From Bacteriovoracaceae bacterium (GTDB lineage: Bacteria > Bdellovibrionota > Bacteriovoracia > Bacteriovoracales > Bacteriovoracaceae): a stretch of DNA of 64,000 nt. Location: assembly GCA_024711325.1 (NCBI GenBank), contig JANJTC010000004.1, forward strand, positions 1 through 64,000. Direction: 5' to 3'. Below, in pieces: positions 51,217 through 59,280 of this stretch (its first letter is position 1; every line of letters starts with the position of its first letter). A model generated the notes under the pieces. That model ran no database searches and had not been told where the DNA came from. It saw nothing but the letters and a program-made list of their open reading frames with translations. Both the position numbers and the translations under genes were made by a program.

Positions 51217-51944
51217 TATCTTAACCTTTCTGGTTGAAAGCCCAGTTCTTGGACAATTTCCAGGAACTCGGACCAGTTAAACACATTCAAATCTTTTGAT
51301 GTTTTCTCAAATTTTATCCCAACCCCGGTTAAATCCAGAGTTCCGGCAACTACTTCCCCATCCTGAGAGAATTCCCTGTCACCAAAAAAAATCCGAACGT
51401 TAACATGCCGGGGAAATTTCCGTCCTTGCTCCAGTTTAATGAAGCACCCATCACTGTCCCAGTTACTAAGATTCCCTTCCACTTCCTGATTGTTATAAAA
51501 TACTTTGCAGGGAATTTTTCTCAATAGAGGTGAGAAAAGGTCTGAGGAATTGTAATTAGGGTTAATGCTGGCCATTTTTAGATAGTGAGATAAAAGCTGA
51601 TAAAGGAAGTATGAAATGATGGCATAAAAGAACATGGCCACGACGATGATCTTATTGAATTCAACAAACAGGCCTTCAAGTACCTTAAAACCTACCAGCA
51701 AAATTGAAAGACGATAAACCATGACTGAATAACGGTGATGCTTCCAGATCATGATGCCAGTTAAAAATAAAGTCAAAGCAACGTACCAAAATAGTTCCAG
51801 TCCTTTTTGAAAATAGACCCAGGAAAAAGGAGAGAGGTGATGTCGGTAGGCGTGCTGGAGATAGAGAAAAAAGAATGACAGGCCCAGGTATATGACCACA
51901 TTCAGTATAATCGTATCTTTCTTTTTGACTTTCAATTGTTCCAT
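51216..51944 (-). CDS. Membrane protein with a PilZ-like domain
   Basis: A 242-residue protein with four or five N-terminal membrane helices (about 15-135) and a C-terminal PilZ-like domain (about 145-225: RKIPCKVFYNNQEVEGNLSN and GVGIKFEKTSKD). The c-di-GMP signatures are degenerate: RKIPCK lacks the second arginine of RxxxR, and NWDSDG lacks the serine of the D/NxSxxG motif. c-di-GMP binding is therefore uncertain. It is the first gene of a three-gene minus-strand group. Confidence 0.72.
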   Translation of the reverse strand: MEQLKVKKKDTIILNVVIYLGLSFFFLYLQHAYRHHLSPFSWVYFQKGLELFWYVALTLFLTGIMIWKHHRYSVMVYRLSILLVGFKVLEGLFVEFNKIIVVAMFFYAIISYFLYQLLSHYLKMASINPNYNSSDLFSPLLRKIPCKVFYNNQEVEGNLSNWDSDGCFIKLEQGRKFPRHVNVRIFFGDREFSQDGEVVAGTLDLTGVGIKFEKTSKDLNVFNWSEFLEIVQELGFQPERLR

Positions 51945-51963
51945 CTTAGATTTGCCCTATAAT
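51936..51963 (+). promoter_or_regulatory. Promoter placing transcription start at the ferredoxin start codon
   Basis: TTGTTC (51936-51941), 16-base spacer, perfect TATAAT (51958-51963), then six bases to the ATG. The layout is the same as before grxB. It overlaps the start of the divergent PilZ gene. A leaderless transcript is predicted. Confidence 0.65.
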
Positions 51964-51969
51964 ACTATT

Positions 51970-52158
51970 ATGAATGAAGTCGTCCTGGAAATCTCCTCAA
52001 TTTGTGTGGCCTGCGATAATTGCCGCTTAATCTGCCCAGAAAATGCCATTGTGACCAATGGTCAGGAATATCTGATTGATCACTGGAGCTGCACACTGTG
52101 TGGTCTGTGTATCGAAGTTTGCCCTGTTGATTGTATCAAAGAAACAACTCTTACTTAA
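51970..52158 (+). CDS. Small 2[4Fe-4S] ferredoxin
   Basis: A 62-residue ferredoxin starting at ATG 51970. Two cluster motifs are present: CVACDNCRLICPENAI and CTLCGLCIEVCPVDCI. The size and spacing fit a bacterial two-cluster ferredoxin. The longer frame to 51892 covers the promoter and is not chosen. The end overlaps the convergent murU gene by 8 bases. Confidence 0.92.
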   Translation: MNEVVLEISSICVACDNCRLICPENAIVTNGQEYLIDHWSCTLCGLCIEVCPVDCIKETTLT

Positions 52159-53104
52159 CCTCTTCCACTAAATCATTCCACCAAATCAAAGCGCGGGAAT
52201 CTTTCCTGGCCTCATGCCCGCTCAGAATGATTCCCGGAGATAAATCTTTCATTTCCTCATCCGGATTAAGGTTAATGACCTGGGGAGATTTGGCATGATA
52301 ACTGAAATTTTGCAGATTAATCTTCCAGGTCTTAAGCGCTTTTTCCTGCACCAAAAAGCGCAGGAATGGATGGGTTGAGCGTAAACGGTAAGTTTGAAGA
52401 ATCTGAAAAGAAGTCTCCCAAAATCTTTTAACTGTCCCAAAATCCCAATAATCCACATTCTCTAGCAGGATTGCTGGAATTTCTTTTTTTGAGAAAGGAC
52501 AAACCGAATCAAAAAATGAACTAGGACCGCTGACCTTATCCAGTTGTGCCAGATCAATCAGTGAAATACCGGTATAGGTTTCAATCTTTTGATCAGGGGC
52601 CAGATCTTTATTTTTAATAATGTTTTTGACCAAGCGGCGATCATCAATCTCAAGGGCATTGTACCCCAGGGAAGCATTTACCCAATAAGTGAACAGTACA
52701 CCCTGGGACTTGGAATACGGGGCCAGGAAACGCTCAAGTTCTTCTTTTTTGAGATAGAAAAATTGATCTGCATTAAGGACTAAGAGTTTTCCACGGTATT
52801 TTACCTGAGGAAGTGCCGCCAAATTATGAATGGCCCCACCAATATCCAGGATATCAGGCTTCTCCCACAAAAACTCCACGCCTTCAAAAGCACTTTTGTT
52901 TTTACAAAAGTCCTCAATCTCCTGACCCATGTAATGAAGATTGATATAAATCTTCTCAATGCCTAAACTGCGGGCATAGGCCACCTGCAGCTCAAGCAGG
53001 CTTTTTTCAAATACAGGCCACAGGACTTTAGGGAGTTTCTGGCCAATGGTTCCCATACGGGTACCAAAGCCTGCTGCCAGAATTAAACAATGATCAATTC
53101 GCAT
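52151..53104 (-). CDS. murU: Sugar-phosphate nucleotidyltransferase, MurU-like
   Basis: A 317-residue Rossmann-fold nucleotidyltransferase. The N-terminal pyrophosphorylase motif LAAGFGTRMG is followed by KLPKVLWPV. A conserved DQFF (LVLNADQFF) matches the metal-binding site of this family. It overlaps the adjacent AmgK-like kinase by 11 bases. In Pseudomonas, AmgK and MurU phosphorylate MurNAc at the anomeric carbon and convert it to UDP-MurNAc, bypassing de novo MurA/B synthesis. The C-terminal 60 residues are longer than in Pseudomonas MurU, so function is inferred from context. Confidence 0.82.
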   Translation of the reverse strand: MRIDHCLILAAGFGTRMGTIGQKLPKVLWPVFEKSLLELQVAYARSLGIEKIYINLHYMGQEIEDFCKNKSAFEGVEFLWEKPDILDIGGAIHNLAALPQVKYRGKLLVLNADQFFYLKKEELERFLAPYSKSQGVLFTYWVNASLGYNALEIDDRRLVKNIIKNKDLAPDQKIETYTGISLIDLAQLDKVSGPSSFFDSVCPFSKKEIPAILLENVDYWDFGTVKRFWETSFQILQTYRLRSTHPFLRFLVQEKALKTWKINLQNFSYHAKSPQVINLNPDEEMKDLSPGIILSGHEARKDSRALIWWNDLVEEVK

Positions 53105-54125
53105 AATAGTGTTGGAAAAGTTTCTTTTTAAGTTCAGTGTATTTTGGGTTATCCATCATGACCCTGCGGATCTTCTCCATGGCAAAACCAATGTATTTTA
53201 GATAACGATCATCTTTACGCCAGTTATAGATGTAACAAAAACTTCCAACCGCCTTAAAGACTCTTTGAATCAGCATATCGTCATAAAGATCCAGAAATTC
53301 TTCATACGTTTTCTGGCCATGAATGGAAACATCCAGGTTTTGATAATAATACTTTTTAAGGGCGACGCGATTTTCCTCTTTAAGGTCGTAGTAGCAATCC
53401 TCTAGAAGCGAAACCAGATCATATTGAGGGATTCCCCAACGGGCGTCCTGAAAATCAATAAAGGTAAACTTTGAATCTTTCACCATTATATTACGTGAAT
53501 GAAAATCCCGATGAGTGATAACCATCTTCTGATTGGCCAGTCGTTTCATGATGGGATCAAACAAAGCTTCGAGCTCACTGATTAAATTCTCATCCTGGTT
53601 TTTGTAGAAGAAATTTAAAAAGTACTTGAAAGTAAAACGGGTTTCATCCATGTACTTTTGATAATCAAATTTTAATTGAAACAAATTATTATTTTTAACC
53701 GCAGTCGGTGGAATCCGGTGCAGCTCCAAAAGTTGATCCACAATCGTCTTGTAGATTCGAAGTTCTTCCTCACTCGAGGTAACTGAACTAAGATGATGCA
53801 AAAGAGTCACATTCCCCAAATCTTCTTGCAGTGAATACCCACGAGAGAGATTATGATCAATAATTTCCGGAACACGCACTCTATTTGAACTAAGAAACTG
53901 CTGAACTGATAAGAAAGGATGTTTCTCCATCGTTTCATTAAAAGGATTATCCAGACAAACAACATAACTATCTTTCGATGTGAAAATCCTGTAATACCGA
54001 CGAGTGGAAGCATCCCCGGTCAACTTGTCGACTTCTTCTAACTTTTCGTCTTTTAAAAGATCCTTATCTTGAGTTCGATTAAAAAGCTCTTCAATGAAGA
54101 ATTGTTCTGCTTGTTCTGGTTTCAT
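53094..54125 (-). CDS. amgK: AmgK-like anomeric sugar kinase (APH fold)
   Basis: A 343-residue protein of the aminoglycoside-phosphotransferase fold. The catalytic loop is VITHRDFHSRNIMV and the metal-binding loop FIDFQDARWGIPQYDLVSLL. The N-lobe has DASTRRYYRI and VVCLDNPF. This resembles AmgK, which phosphorylates the anomeric hydroxyl of MurNAc and GlcNAc in the cell-wall recycling bypass. Directly followed by murU, as in Pseudomonas. It also overlaps the upstream M48-like lipoprotein gene by 4 bases. Confidence 0.87.
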   Translation of the reverse strand: MKPEQAEQFFIEELFNRTQDKDLLKDEKLEEVDKLTGDASTRRYYRIFTSKDSYVVCLDNPFNETMEKHPFLSVQQFLSSNRVRVPEIIDHNLSRGYSLQEDLGNVTLLHHLSSVTSSEEELRIYKTIVDQLLELHRIPPTAVKNNNLFQLKFDYQKYMDETRFTFKYFLNFFYKNQDENLISELEALFDPIMKRLANQKMVITHRDFHSRNIMVKDSKFTFIDFQDARWGIPQYDLVSLLEDCYYDLKEENRVALKKYYYQNLDVSIHGQKTYEEFLDLYDDMLIQRVFKAVGSFCYIYNWRKDDRYLKYIGFAMEKIRRVMMDNPKYTELKKKLFQHYYAN

Positions 54126-54964
54126 AGGTTTTGGTCCCTGATGCTATTGATGAAGGTATAAAAGTTTTTAGATGAATTTTTTTTGGCCAGAAGATTGTCT
54201 TCATCCCCACCTTTAATGAGGAAAGCCTTGAATAAGGATTCCTCACGGTTAATGAGATTGGCATCACCGACCTGAAGAATGAAGTCGGCAGTATTTCTAT
54301 TCTGGGTTTGAAGCCAGGAAAGATAATACTCACCATTAAAACCCGATCGCACTGTTAAATAATGGGCCCACTTGTGGATCTCCATTTTTTCCTCGATTGC
54401 CAATCGGTTTAGAAGCAGAATCCGCTCCAGGGTAATAAACCCAATAGGAACGATTGTCTGCTTGGGATACAGAAGGTTCTCACTTCGAACCAGCTCATAG
54501 GCGAGAATACTCACCAGCATACTTTCATGCTTAATGTATTTTGAAAGTAAACCACGGGAGATGAAGAGCTCTCCTTTCGGTAGTGAGAAATGTAAAGGGG
54601 CATCATTATCGAGAATCGTAACTTTTGCAGTTTTCAGCTCTTTAAAGAAAATCTCATTATTGGAAATAATCTCATCCGTTACCCATTGGAGATACTTTTG
54701 CGATCTCGAATTTAAGGAAAGTACTTTTACACCGGGAGTGAGCAGGAATGAAGTTTTTAACGACGCCAGATGATCAGCAAAATCATCGGCCGTCATTTCA
54801 CTGTAACCTTTACCTAATGACTTATGTTTAGTCTTGCCAGGAATGATAAATGTACTACAGGAGGAAATCAGGAAGAGCAGAATAAAATAATAAACCCCCG
54901 CTTTAAGCGAGGGTTTATAGAAGTGATTTAAATATTGGATATTAAATTTCGTTTGCGACTTCAC
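54122..54964 (-). CDS. M48-like lipoprotein lacking zinc ligands
   Basis: A protein of about 280 residues with a lipobox LISSC (cysteine at residue 36). Residues 127-140 (FSLPKGELFISRGLL) and the next helix (HESMLVSILAYELVRSEN) follow the M48 layout NAFALPGG..VxxGLL..(EL)..VLAHExxH, but the HExxH motif reads YELVR (156-160). Both histidines are lost, so it should not be a metalloprotease. The only start before the lipobox is GTG 54964, which overlaps lysM and gives an unusually long n-region. It precedes amgK and murU. A role in cell-wall turnover is inferred. Confidence 0.65.
   Translation of the reverse strand: MKSQTKFNIQYLNHFYKPSLKAGVYYFILLFLISSCSTFIIPGKTKHKSLGKGYSEMTADDFADHLASLKTSFLLTPGVKVLSLNSRSQKYLQWVTDEIISNNEIFFKELKTAKVTILDNDAPLHFSLPKGELFISRGLLSKYIKHESMLVSILAYELVRSENLLYPKQTIVPIGFITLERILLLNRLAIEEKMEIHKWAHYLTVRSGFNGEYYLSWLQTQNRNTADFILQVGDANLINREESLFKAFLIKGGDEDNLLAKKNSSKNFYTFINSIRDQNL
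54890..54918 (-). terminator. Hairpin terminator inside the start of the M48-like gene
   Basis: On the minus strand, ATAAACCCTCGC and GCGGGGGTTTAT form a 12-bp stem (one G-U) with loop TTAAA, followed by TATTTTATTC. It lies about 25 bases after the lysM stop but within the predicted coding region of the downstream gene. It may be a leaky terminator or attenuator separating the lysM mRNA from the amgK-murU part. Confidence 0.55.
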
Positions 54965-55628
54965 GACCGTTTTCTAAATAATAAAGGGTGAAGCCCGCGT
55001 AAATCTTATTTGGATCTTTGATAAGAGGGCGATTGTTATCCCAGATTAACTTCCATTTATTAACGGTTGTATAAACCTGCTTGGAGATGCCTCCTAGAGT
55101 ATCACCAGTTCTGATGAGATAAGGCAAACCTTGTGGATTCCAAACAAATTCTTCAGCAGGAGCAATGTAATTCAGCACCATGCCTTCTTTAATATTGGTC
55201 GTACCATTTAGAGCGTTACGATTTTGATCGGCCAGTTCTTTCCAGCGCTCATAGTTGCCGTAAAGTTTAAAAGCAATCAACATTAACGTTTCATTCTTTT
55301 GAACCGTATATTGCTTGGTTGAGCCAGCATCATAATTAACCACTGGGGCAGCTTCCTGAACCACTGGTTCCGAGTCTGTCACAACAGGAGCATCCATTTC
55401 ACTAACCGGCTCTTGCAGACTTTCAGTAGGAGTTTCTTCGGTAATCAAGTTTTCCTGAGGTTCCGAATCGGCAAAAGGTTGATCCTCTTCAATTGGACTC
55501 TCTATAAATTCATCAGCATCAGATAGTTCAATCTGAGGCGTTTCTTCATCAACTTTTTGTGCTGACTTTGAGCCGGAACAGGACACTAGGCCCAAACATA
55601 AAACGACCAACCATGGCGTAAGCTTCAT
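54942..55628 (-). CDS. LysM-domain lipoprotein
   Basis: A 228-residue lipoprotein. The lipobox is LVSC (cysteine at residue 17). A long acidic, Pro/Glu-rich linker (about 20-95) precedes two LysM repeats: YTVQKNETLMLIAFKLYGNY (about 105-155) and YLIRTGDTLGGISKQVYT (about 165-220). LysM binds the glycan chains of peptidoglycan. The ATG at 55628 is chosen because AGGGAG lies five bases upstream; a GTG six bases earlier has no such spacing. First gene of the recycling operon. Confidence 0.9.
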   Translation of the reverse strand: MKLTPWLVVLCLGLVSCSGSKSAQKVDEETPQIELSDADEFIESPIEEDQPFADSEPQENLITEETPTESLQEPVSEMDAPVVTDSEPVVQEAAPVVNYDAGSTKQYTVQKNETLMLIAFKLYGNYERWKELADQNRNALNGTTNIKEGMVLNYIAPAEEFVWNPQGLPYLIRTGDTLGGISKQVYTTVNKWKLIWDNNRPLIKDPNKIYAGFTLYYLENGREVANEI

Positions 55629-55710
55629 AATCACTCCCTGATAATGACAAACAGATAGAGTTTATTATAACTGCAAAGCTTAGGGGAGGGTGGAAAAATT
55701 TGCTAAGTTA

Positions 55711-56385
55711 TTAAAAATGAAAAAACATATCTTTCTGGTCAATTGAATCCCAGATACGTCTGACCAGTCGATCAAAGTGTTCTTCATTATCCAGAAAATC
55801 TAACTCATCCGTATCCACGATGAGGGATTTACCCAGATTGTAGTTGTTGTACCAGTCATCATAATAATTATTCAAGCTGCTAAGATACTCCACTGGTATG
55901 GCCTGCTCATAATCCCGGCCACGAAGCTTAATGCGTTCCTGTAATTTAGGAATTGAGCGACGAAGGAAAATCATAAGTGTCGGAGGGCTTAAAAACTGAG
56001 TCATGGATTCATAGAGATTGCGGTAGTTGTTGTAGTCCCGCTCGTCCAGCTTGCCCTGATCAAAAAGTGAACGCGCAAAAATATTGGCATCCTCATAGAT
56101 AGAGCGGTCTTGAATAGAACTTGCTGGTAAATTCTCAATCTCTTTGTGGGTATTAAATCGGTGAGTCAAAAAATACACCTGAAGAGGAAATGACCAGCGA
56201 CTCATGTCTCCGTAGAAGTCAGAGAGATAAGGATTGTCCTGAACCGACTCAAAGTGAGGCTTCCAGCCTAAGCGTTCAGAAAGTTTTTTAGTTAAAGTTG
56301 TCTTGCCGCTACCAATATTACCAGCGACCACCACGAACATAGGGTTAGAAGCGCTGCTAAGGCGATGATAGGCCTGCTCTGACAT
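55711..56385 (-). CDS. Deoxynucleoside kinase (dGK/dAK family)
   Basis: A 224-residue kinase that salvages deoxynucleosides. The P-loop is VAGNIGSGKTTLTKKL; the ERS-like motif is QDRSIYEDANIFA, and the LID arginines lie in LQERIKLRGRDYE. These match the deoxyguanosine/deoxyadenosine kinase family. The ATG at 56385 is chosen because AGGAG lies six bases upstream; the frame extends to 56406. In a predator, this would help to reuse prey DNA breakdown products; that is inference. Confidence 0.93.
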   Translation of the reverse strand: MSEQAYHRLSSASNPMFVVVAGNIGSGKTTLTKKLSERLGWKPHFESVQDNPYLSDFYGDMSRWSFPLQVYFLTHRFNTHKEIENLPASSIQDRSIYEDANIFARSLFDQGKLDERDYNNYRNLYESMTQFLSPPTLMIFLRRSIPKLQERIKLRGRDYEQAIPVEYLSSLNNYYDDWYNNYNLGKSLIVDTDELDFLDNEEHFDRLVRRIWDSIDQKDMFFHF

Positions 56386-56515
56386 GAAGTTCTCCTGAAT
56401 TTGCATCTTGAAAGCGTAGTACGATTTATCTTAGAAATCTTGACTCATTTAATCAAATTTTAATTTTTTTTTGATGCGTTTACGTTATCGCGTTAATTAC
56501 TTAGAATGAAAAGAA

Positions 56516-57493
56516 ATGAAGTTACTCAGTCTATTTTTTGTTTATATTCTCCTCTCTCTAAGCTTACAGGTAAGTGCTCAATCCCTTGTGGAAGACGCTA
56601 ATTTAGCTACAAATTCTGATACGAATGAGAATCTCTTTACTGAAACAATAAAAATTATTTCAAACTCAAAGAAAATTTTTATTCTCACTAATAATAATCA
56701 ACAACTCGGTCCGGGAGACTTCATCTCCTTAGCACTAGATAACAATCTGGCGGCCAGAGCGGTGGTGGCCAAAACTCATCAAGGCCAGGTGGGAATTAAA
56801 ATTCTTAAAATCTATTCACTCGCTCAATGGGGGCGTTTAAGAAGAGATCAGGAAGTTCAGATTGTTAAAGGTGACGATTCTTTATTCGGTAAAAAAGCTG
56901 AAGTAAAAGTAGATGAAACACCTATTTCAAAAATTCGCTCGGAAGATGATCTCTACACCGGTGATGTGGTAGTGGAAGATGATATTGGTGTATTTGATGA
57001 GAACAAGAATCGTCACATTAAACCGGATAATATCGTCGCTTTAACCGGTGCTTTTTATGAAGCAGCCGAAGTGGAATCGCGAGGTGGAAAATTGCGGGCC
57101 AATGAGTTCGGAGTCTCCTGGGCCTTTCAATTTGCTGATAACTATTTCGCTGAGGCCTTGTATGGCCGCGCCCTTCTGGATAATTTCCCAGGAGACGGTA
57201 GTCAAACCCTGGCCAATCATTTAACTGCCAGACTTAAATTCAACATTAAGGGCCCGCTTTATACCTTCTTCATGCCTTATGTTGGTTTTCATACTTACAC
57301 CATTTCAAGTCCTGATGCCGGTAAGACCAACAACGACAGTACTAATGAAGAACAATTAAAAGCTGTCGACGACCTTAAAAAATCAGGTCCGGTTTTCGGA
57401 GTGACTATTATGCGTCGACTGGTGCCGGGATGGTTTATTAAAGGTGATATCGGATCAGATATCATCAATGTAGGGTTTGCCATTGAATTTTAA
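56516..57493 (+). CDS. Secreted protein with a probable outer-membrane beta-barrel part
   Basis: A 325-residue protein. A signal peptide ends at VSA (about 21). The N-terminal half (about 45-130) looks like a soluble domain with NNNQQLGPGDFISLALDNNL and GIKILKIYSLAQWGRLRRDQ. The C-terminal 160 residues alternate in barrel fashion (ANEFGVSWAFQFADNYFAEA, FNIKGPLYTFFMPYVGFHTY) and end with phenylalanine (GFAIEF), the classical BAM recognition end. It overlaps the lipoprotein gene by 11 bases. Function unknown. Confidence 0.78.
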   Translation: MKLLSLFFVYILLSLSLQVSAQSLVEDANLATNSDTNENLFTETIKIISNSKKIFILTNNNQQLGPGDFISLALDNNLAARAVVAKTHQGQVGIKILKIYSLAQWGRLRRDQEVQIVKGDDSLFGKKAEVKVDETPISKIRSEDDLYTGDVVVEDDIGVFDENKNRHIKPDNIVALTGAFYEAAEVESRGGKLRANEFGVSWAFQFADNYFAEALYGRALLDNFPGDGSQTLANHLTARLKFNIKGPLYTFFMPYVGFHTYTISSPDAGKTNNDSTNEEQLKAVDDLKKSGPVFGVTIMRRLVPGWFIKGDIGSDIINVGFAIEF

Positions 57494-57638
57494 AATTCTT
57501 CTCCTTCTCTTCATTTTATCTGGATGTGGCGTTAAGAGTGATCCTGTATCACCTACCGCCAAACCGATGCCTTCTTTTTTAGAAAATTATCCCGACATCG
57601 AAACTGAACAACCCCTGCAAGAATTTAAGAAACGCTGA
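57483..57638 (+). CDS. Small LptM (YifL)-like lipoprotein
   Basis: A 51-residue lipoprotein from a TTG start at 57483 with AGGG seven bases upstream. The signal peptide (FKILLLLFILSGC) ends in the lipobox LSGC, and the mature protein starts CGVKSDPVSPTAKP, resembling the CGxKGP start of LptM (YifL) and related small lipoproteins. LptM in E. coli assists LptD maturation at the outer membrane. It overlaps the barrel gene by 11 bases and the folK start by one base, showing coupling. Identity as LptM is inference. Confidence 0.75.
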   Translation: MNFKILLLLFILSGCGVKSDPVSPTAKPMPSFLENYPDIETEQPLQEFKKR

Positions 57639-58096
57639 TGTCCTTAATCATCGCCACTGGTTCCAATATGGGGAATTCAGTTCAGATCTTAAATAAGGCC
57701 CGGGAAAAACTTAGTGAACATTTTGAACTCATCGCCCAAAGCCGAATTTATACTTCAGCGGCCGTGGAATATCTGGATCAACCTGATTTTTTTAATCAGG
57801 TTCTGGAGTTTAAAAAACCTGACTTAGATCCTATTCTCGTCATGGCAAAGCTCCTTATAATAGAGCAAGAATTTGGTCGGAATAGAGATATTCCCAAGGG
57901 TCCCCGGACTCTGGACCTGGATATTATTTTTTGGGATCTGGATAAGATTAGTAATGACTCATTGATAGTTCCTCACCCACGCTGGTTGGAACGGAGTTTT
58001 GTAGTAAAACCACTTCAAGAATTACCTTTCTTTCAAAGAATCGAAAAATGTTTTACAATTCCTAGGTCTTTCAATGCAGATGCTTTTCCACTTTGA
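57638..58096 (+). CDS. folK: 6-hydroxymethyl-7,8-dihydropterin pyrophosphokinase
   Basis: A 152-residue HPPK of folate synthesis. Motifs: LIIATGSNMGNSVQILNKAR, the hallmark GPRTLDLDIIFWD (metal-binding acids), and PHPRWLERSFVVKPLQEL. The family begins with xYIALGSNLG. It shares one base with the upstream lipoprotein gene. The acyl-CoA dehydrogenase gene follows 22 bases later. Confidence 0.94.
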   Translation: MSLIIATGSNMGNSVQILNKAREKLSEHFELIAQSRIYTSAAVEYLDQPDFFNQVLEFKKPDLDPILVMAKLLIIEQEFGRNRDIPKGPRTLDLDIIFWDLDKISNDSLIVPHPRWLERSFVVKPLQELPFFQRIEKCFTIPRSFNADAFPL

Positions 58097-58118
58097 GTTT
58101 TTAATCAAGGATTAGATT

Positions 58119-59255
58119 ATGGACTTCTCTCTGTCTTCAGAACAAAACGAGATCCGTGAGCTTGCTCTCAAGTTTGCACGCAACGAGATGATTCCTCATG
58201 CTCAGGAATACGATGAAGCTGGAAAATTCCCTCAGGAAATATTTCAGAAGGCCTGGGAGCTGGGCCTGATCAATACCTGTATCTCGGCCGAGTACGGCGG
58301 TTCAGGCTTCACCTCAGTAGATAGTGTGGTCATTTCTGAAGCCCTTGCCTATGGCTGCATGGGAATGAATACTTCTTTCATGGCCAATGACCTGGCCCTG
58401 CTACCCATTGTTATCGGCGGCACTGATGAGCAGAAGAAAAAGTTTCTTCAACCATTCACGCAAGAATTTAAGATCGCCTCATTTTGCCTGACAGAACCAG
58501 GCAATGGTTCAGATGCGGGTGGAATTAAAACTCAAATAAAAGATGGTGGTGATCATTGGATCGTTAACGGCGAGAAGATGTGGATTACTAACGCCGGTTA
58601 TGCAGATCTCTTCGTGGTTTACGGCACCATTGACGTTAATTTAAAACATAAAGGCATTTCTGCCATCGTAGTGGATGCTAAGTCTGAAGGAATTGAACTT
58701 GGTAAAAAAGAAGATAAAATGGGCCACCGTTCTTCTGATACCCGAGGTGTACGTTTTAATAATGTCAAAGTTCCCAAAGATAACATGTTAGGTAAACCCG
58801 GTGACGGTTGGTCAATTGCCATGAGCACACTTGATCACTCTCGCCCCTTAGTGGCCTCTTCGGCACTTGGTGGATCGCAACGGGCGCTGGATCTTTCCAT
58901 TGCCTACTCCAAAGATCGGATTCAGTTTGGAGTTCCGATTGCAAAGCATCAGGCCATCCAGTTTATGATTGCAGAAATGGGAATGAAAGTTGAAGCGGCC
59001 CGCCTCTTGGTTCATAAAGCTGCCTGGCTGTGTGATCAAGGTGTCCGTAATACGGAAATTGCCTCGTATGCCAAGGCCTTCGCTTCCGACTCTTGTATGC
59101 AAATTACGACGGATGCAGTACAAATTTATGGTGGCTACGGTTATAGTAAAGAATATCCAGTTGAAAAACTCATGCGCGATGCCAAGCTCATTCAAATTTA
59201 TGAAGGTACTTCACAGATTCAGCGTTTGGTGATGGCACGTGAGTTGTTAAAATAA
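58119..59255 (+). CDS. Acyl-CoA dehydrogenase, short/medium-chain type
   Basis: A 378-residue flavoenzyme of fatty or branched-chain acyl-CoA oxidation. Motifs: FCLTEPGNGSDAGGIKTQ (FAD and substrate), WITNAGYADLFVV, DRIQFGVPIAKHQAIQFMIA and the C-terminal QIYEGTSQIQRLVMARELL with the catalytic glutamate. It is followed by etfB and etfA, so electrons pass to ETF. With IcmF elsewhere in the window, a role in branched- or short-chain acyl-CoA breakdown fits; chain length is not predictable. Confidence 0.94.
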   Translation: MDFSLSSEQNEIRELALKFARNEMIPHAQEYDEAGKFPQEIFQKAWELGLINTCISAEYGGSGFTSVDSVVISEALAYGCMGMNTSFMANDLALLPIVIGGTDEQKKKFLQPFTQEFKIASFCLTEPGNGSDAGGIKTQIKDGGDHWIVNGEKMWITNAGYADLFVVYGTIDVNLKHKGISAIVVDAKSEGIELGKKEDKMGHRSSDTRGVRFNNVKVPKDNMLGKPGDGWSIAMSTLDHSRPLVASSALGGSQRALDLSIAYSKDRIQFGVPIAKHQAIQFMIAEMGMKVEAARLLVHKAAWLCDQGVRNTEIASYAKAFASDSCMQITTDAVQIYGGYGYSKEYPVEKLMRDAKLIQIYEGTSQIQRLVMARELLK

Positions 59256-59280
59256 GTTCAGTTTCTTTAAAGGAGATACT

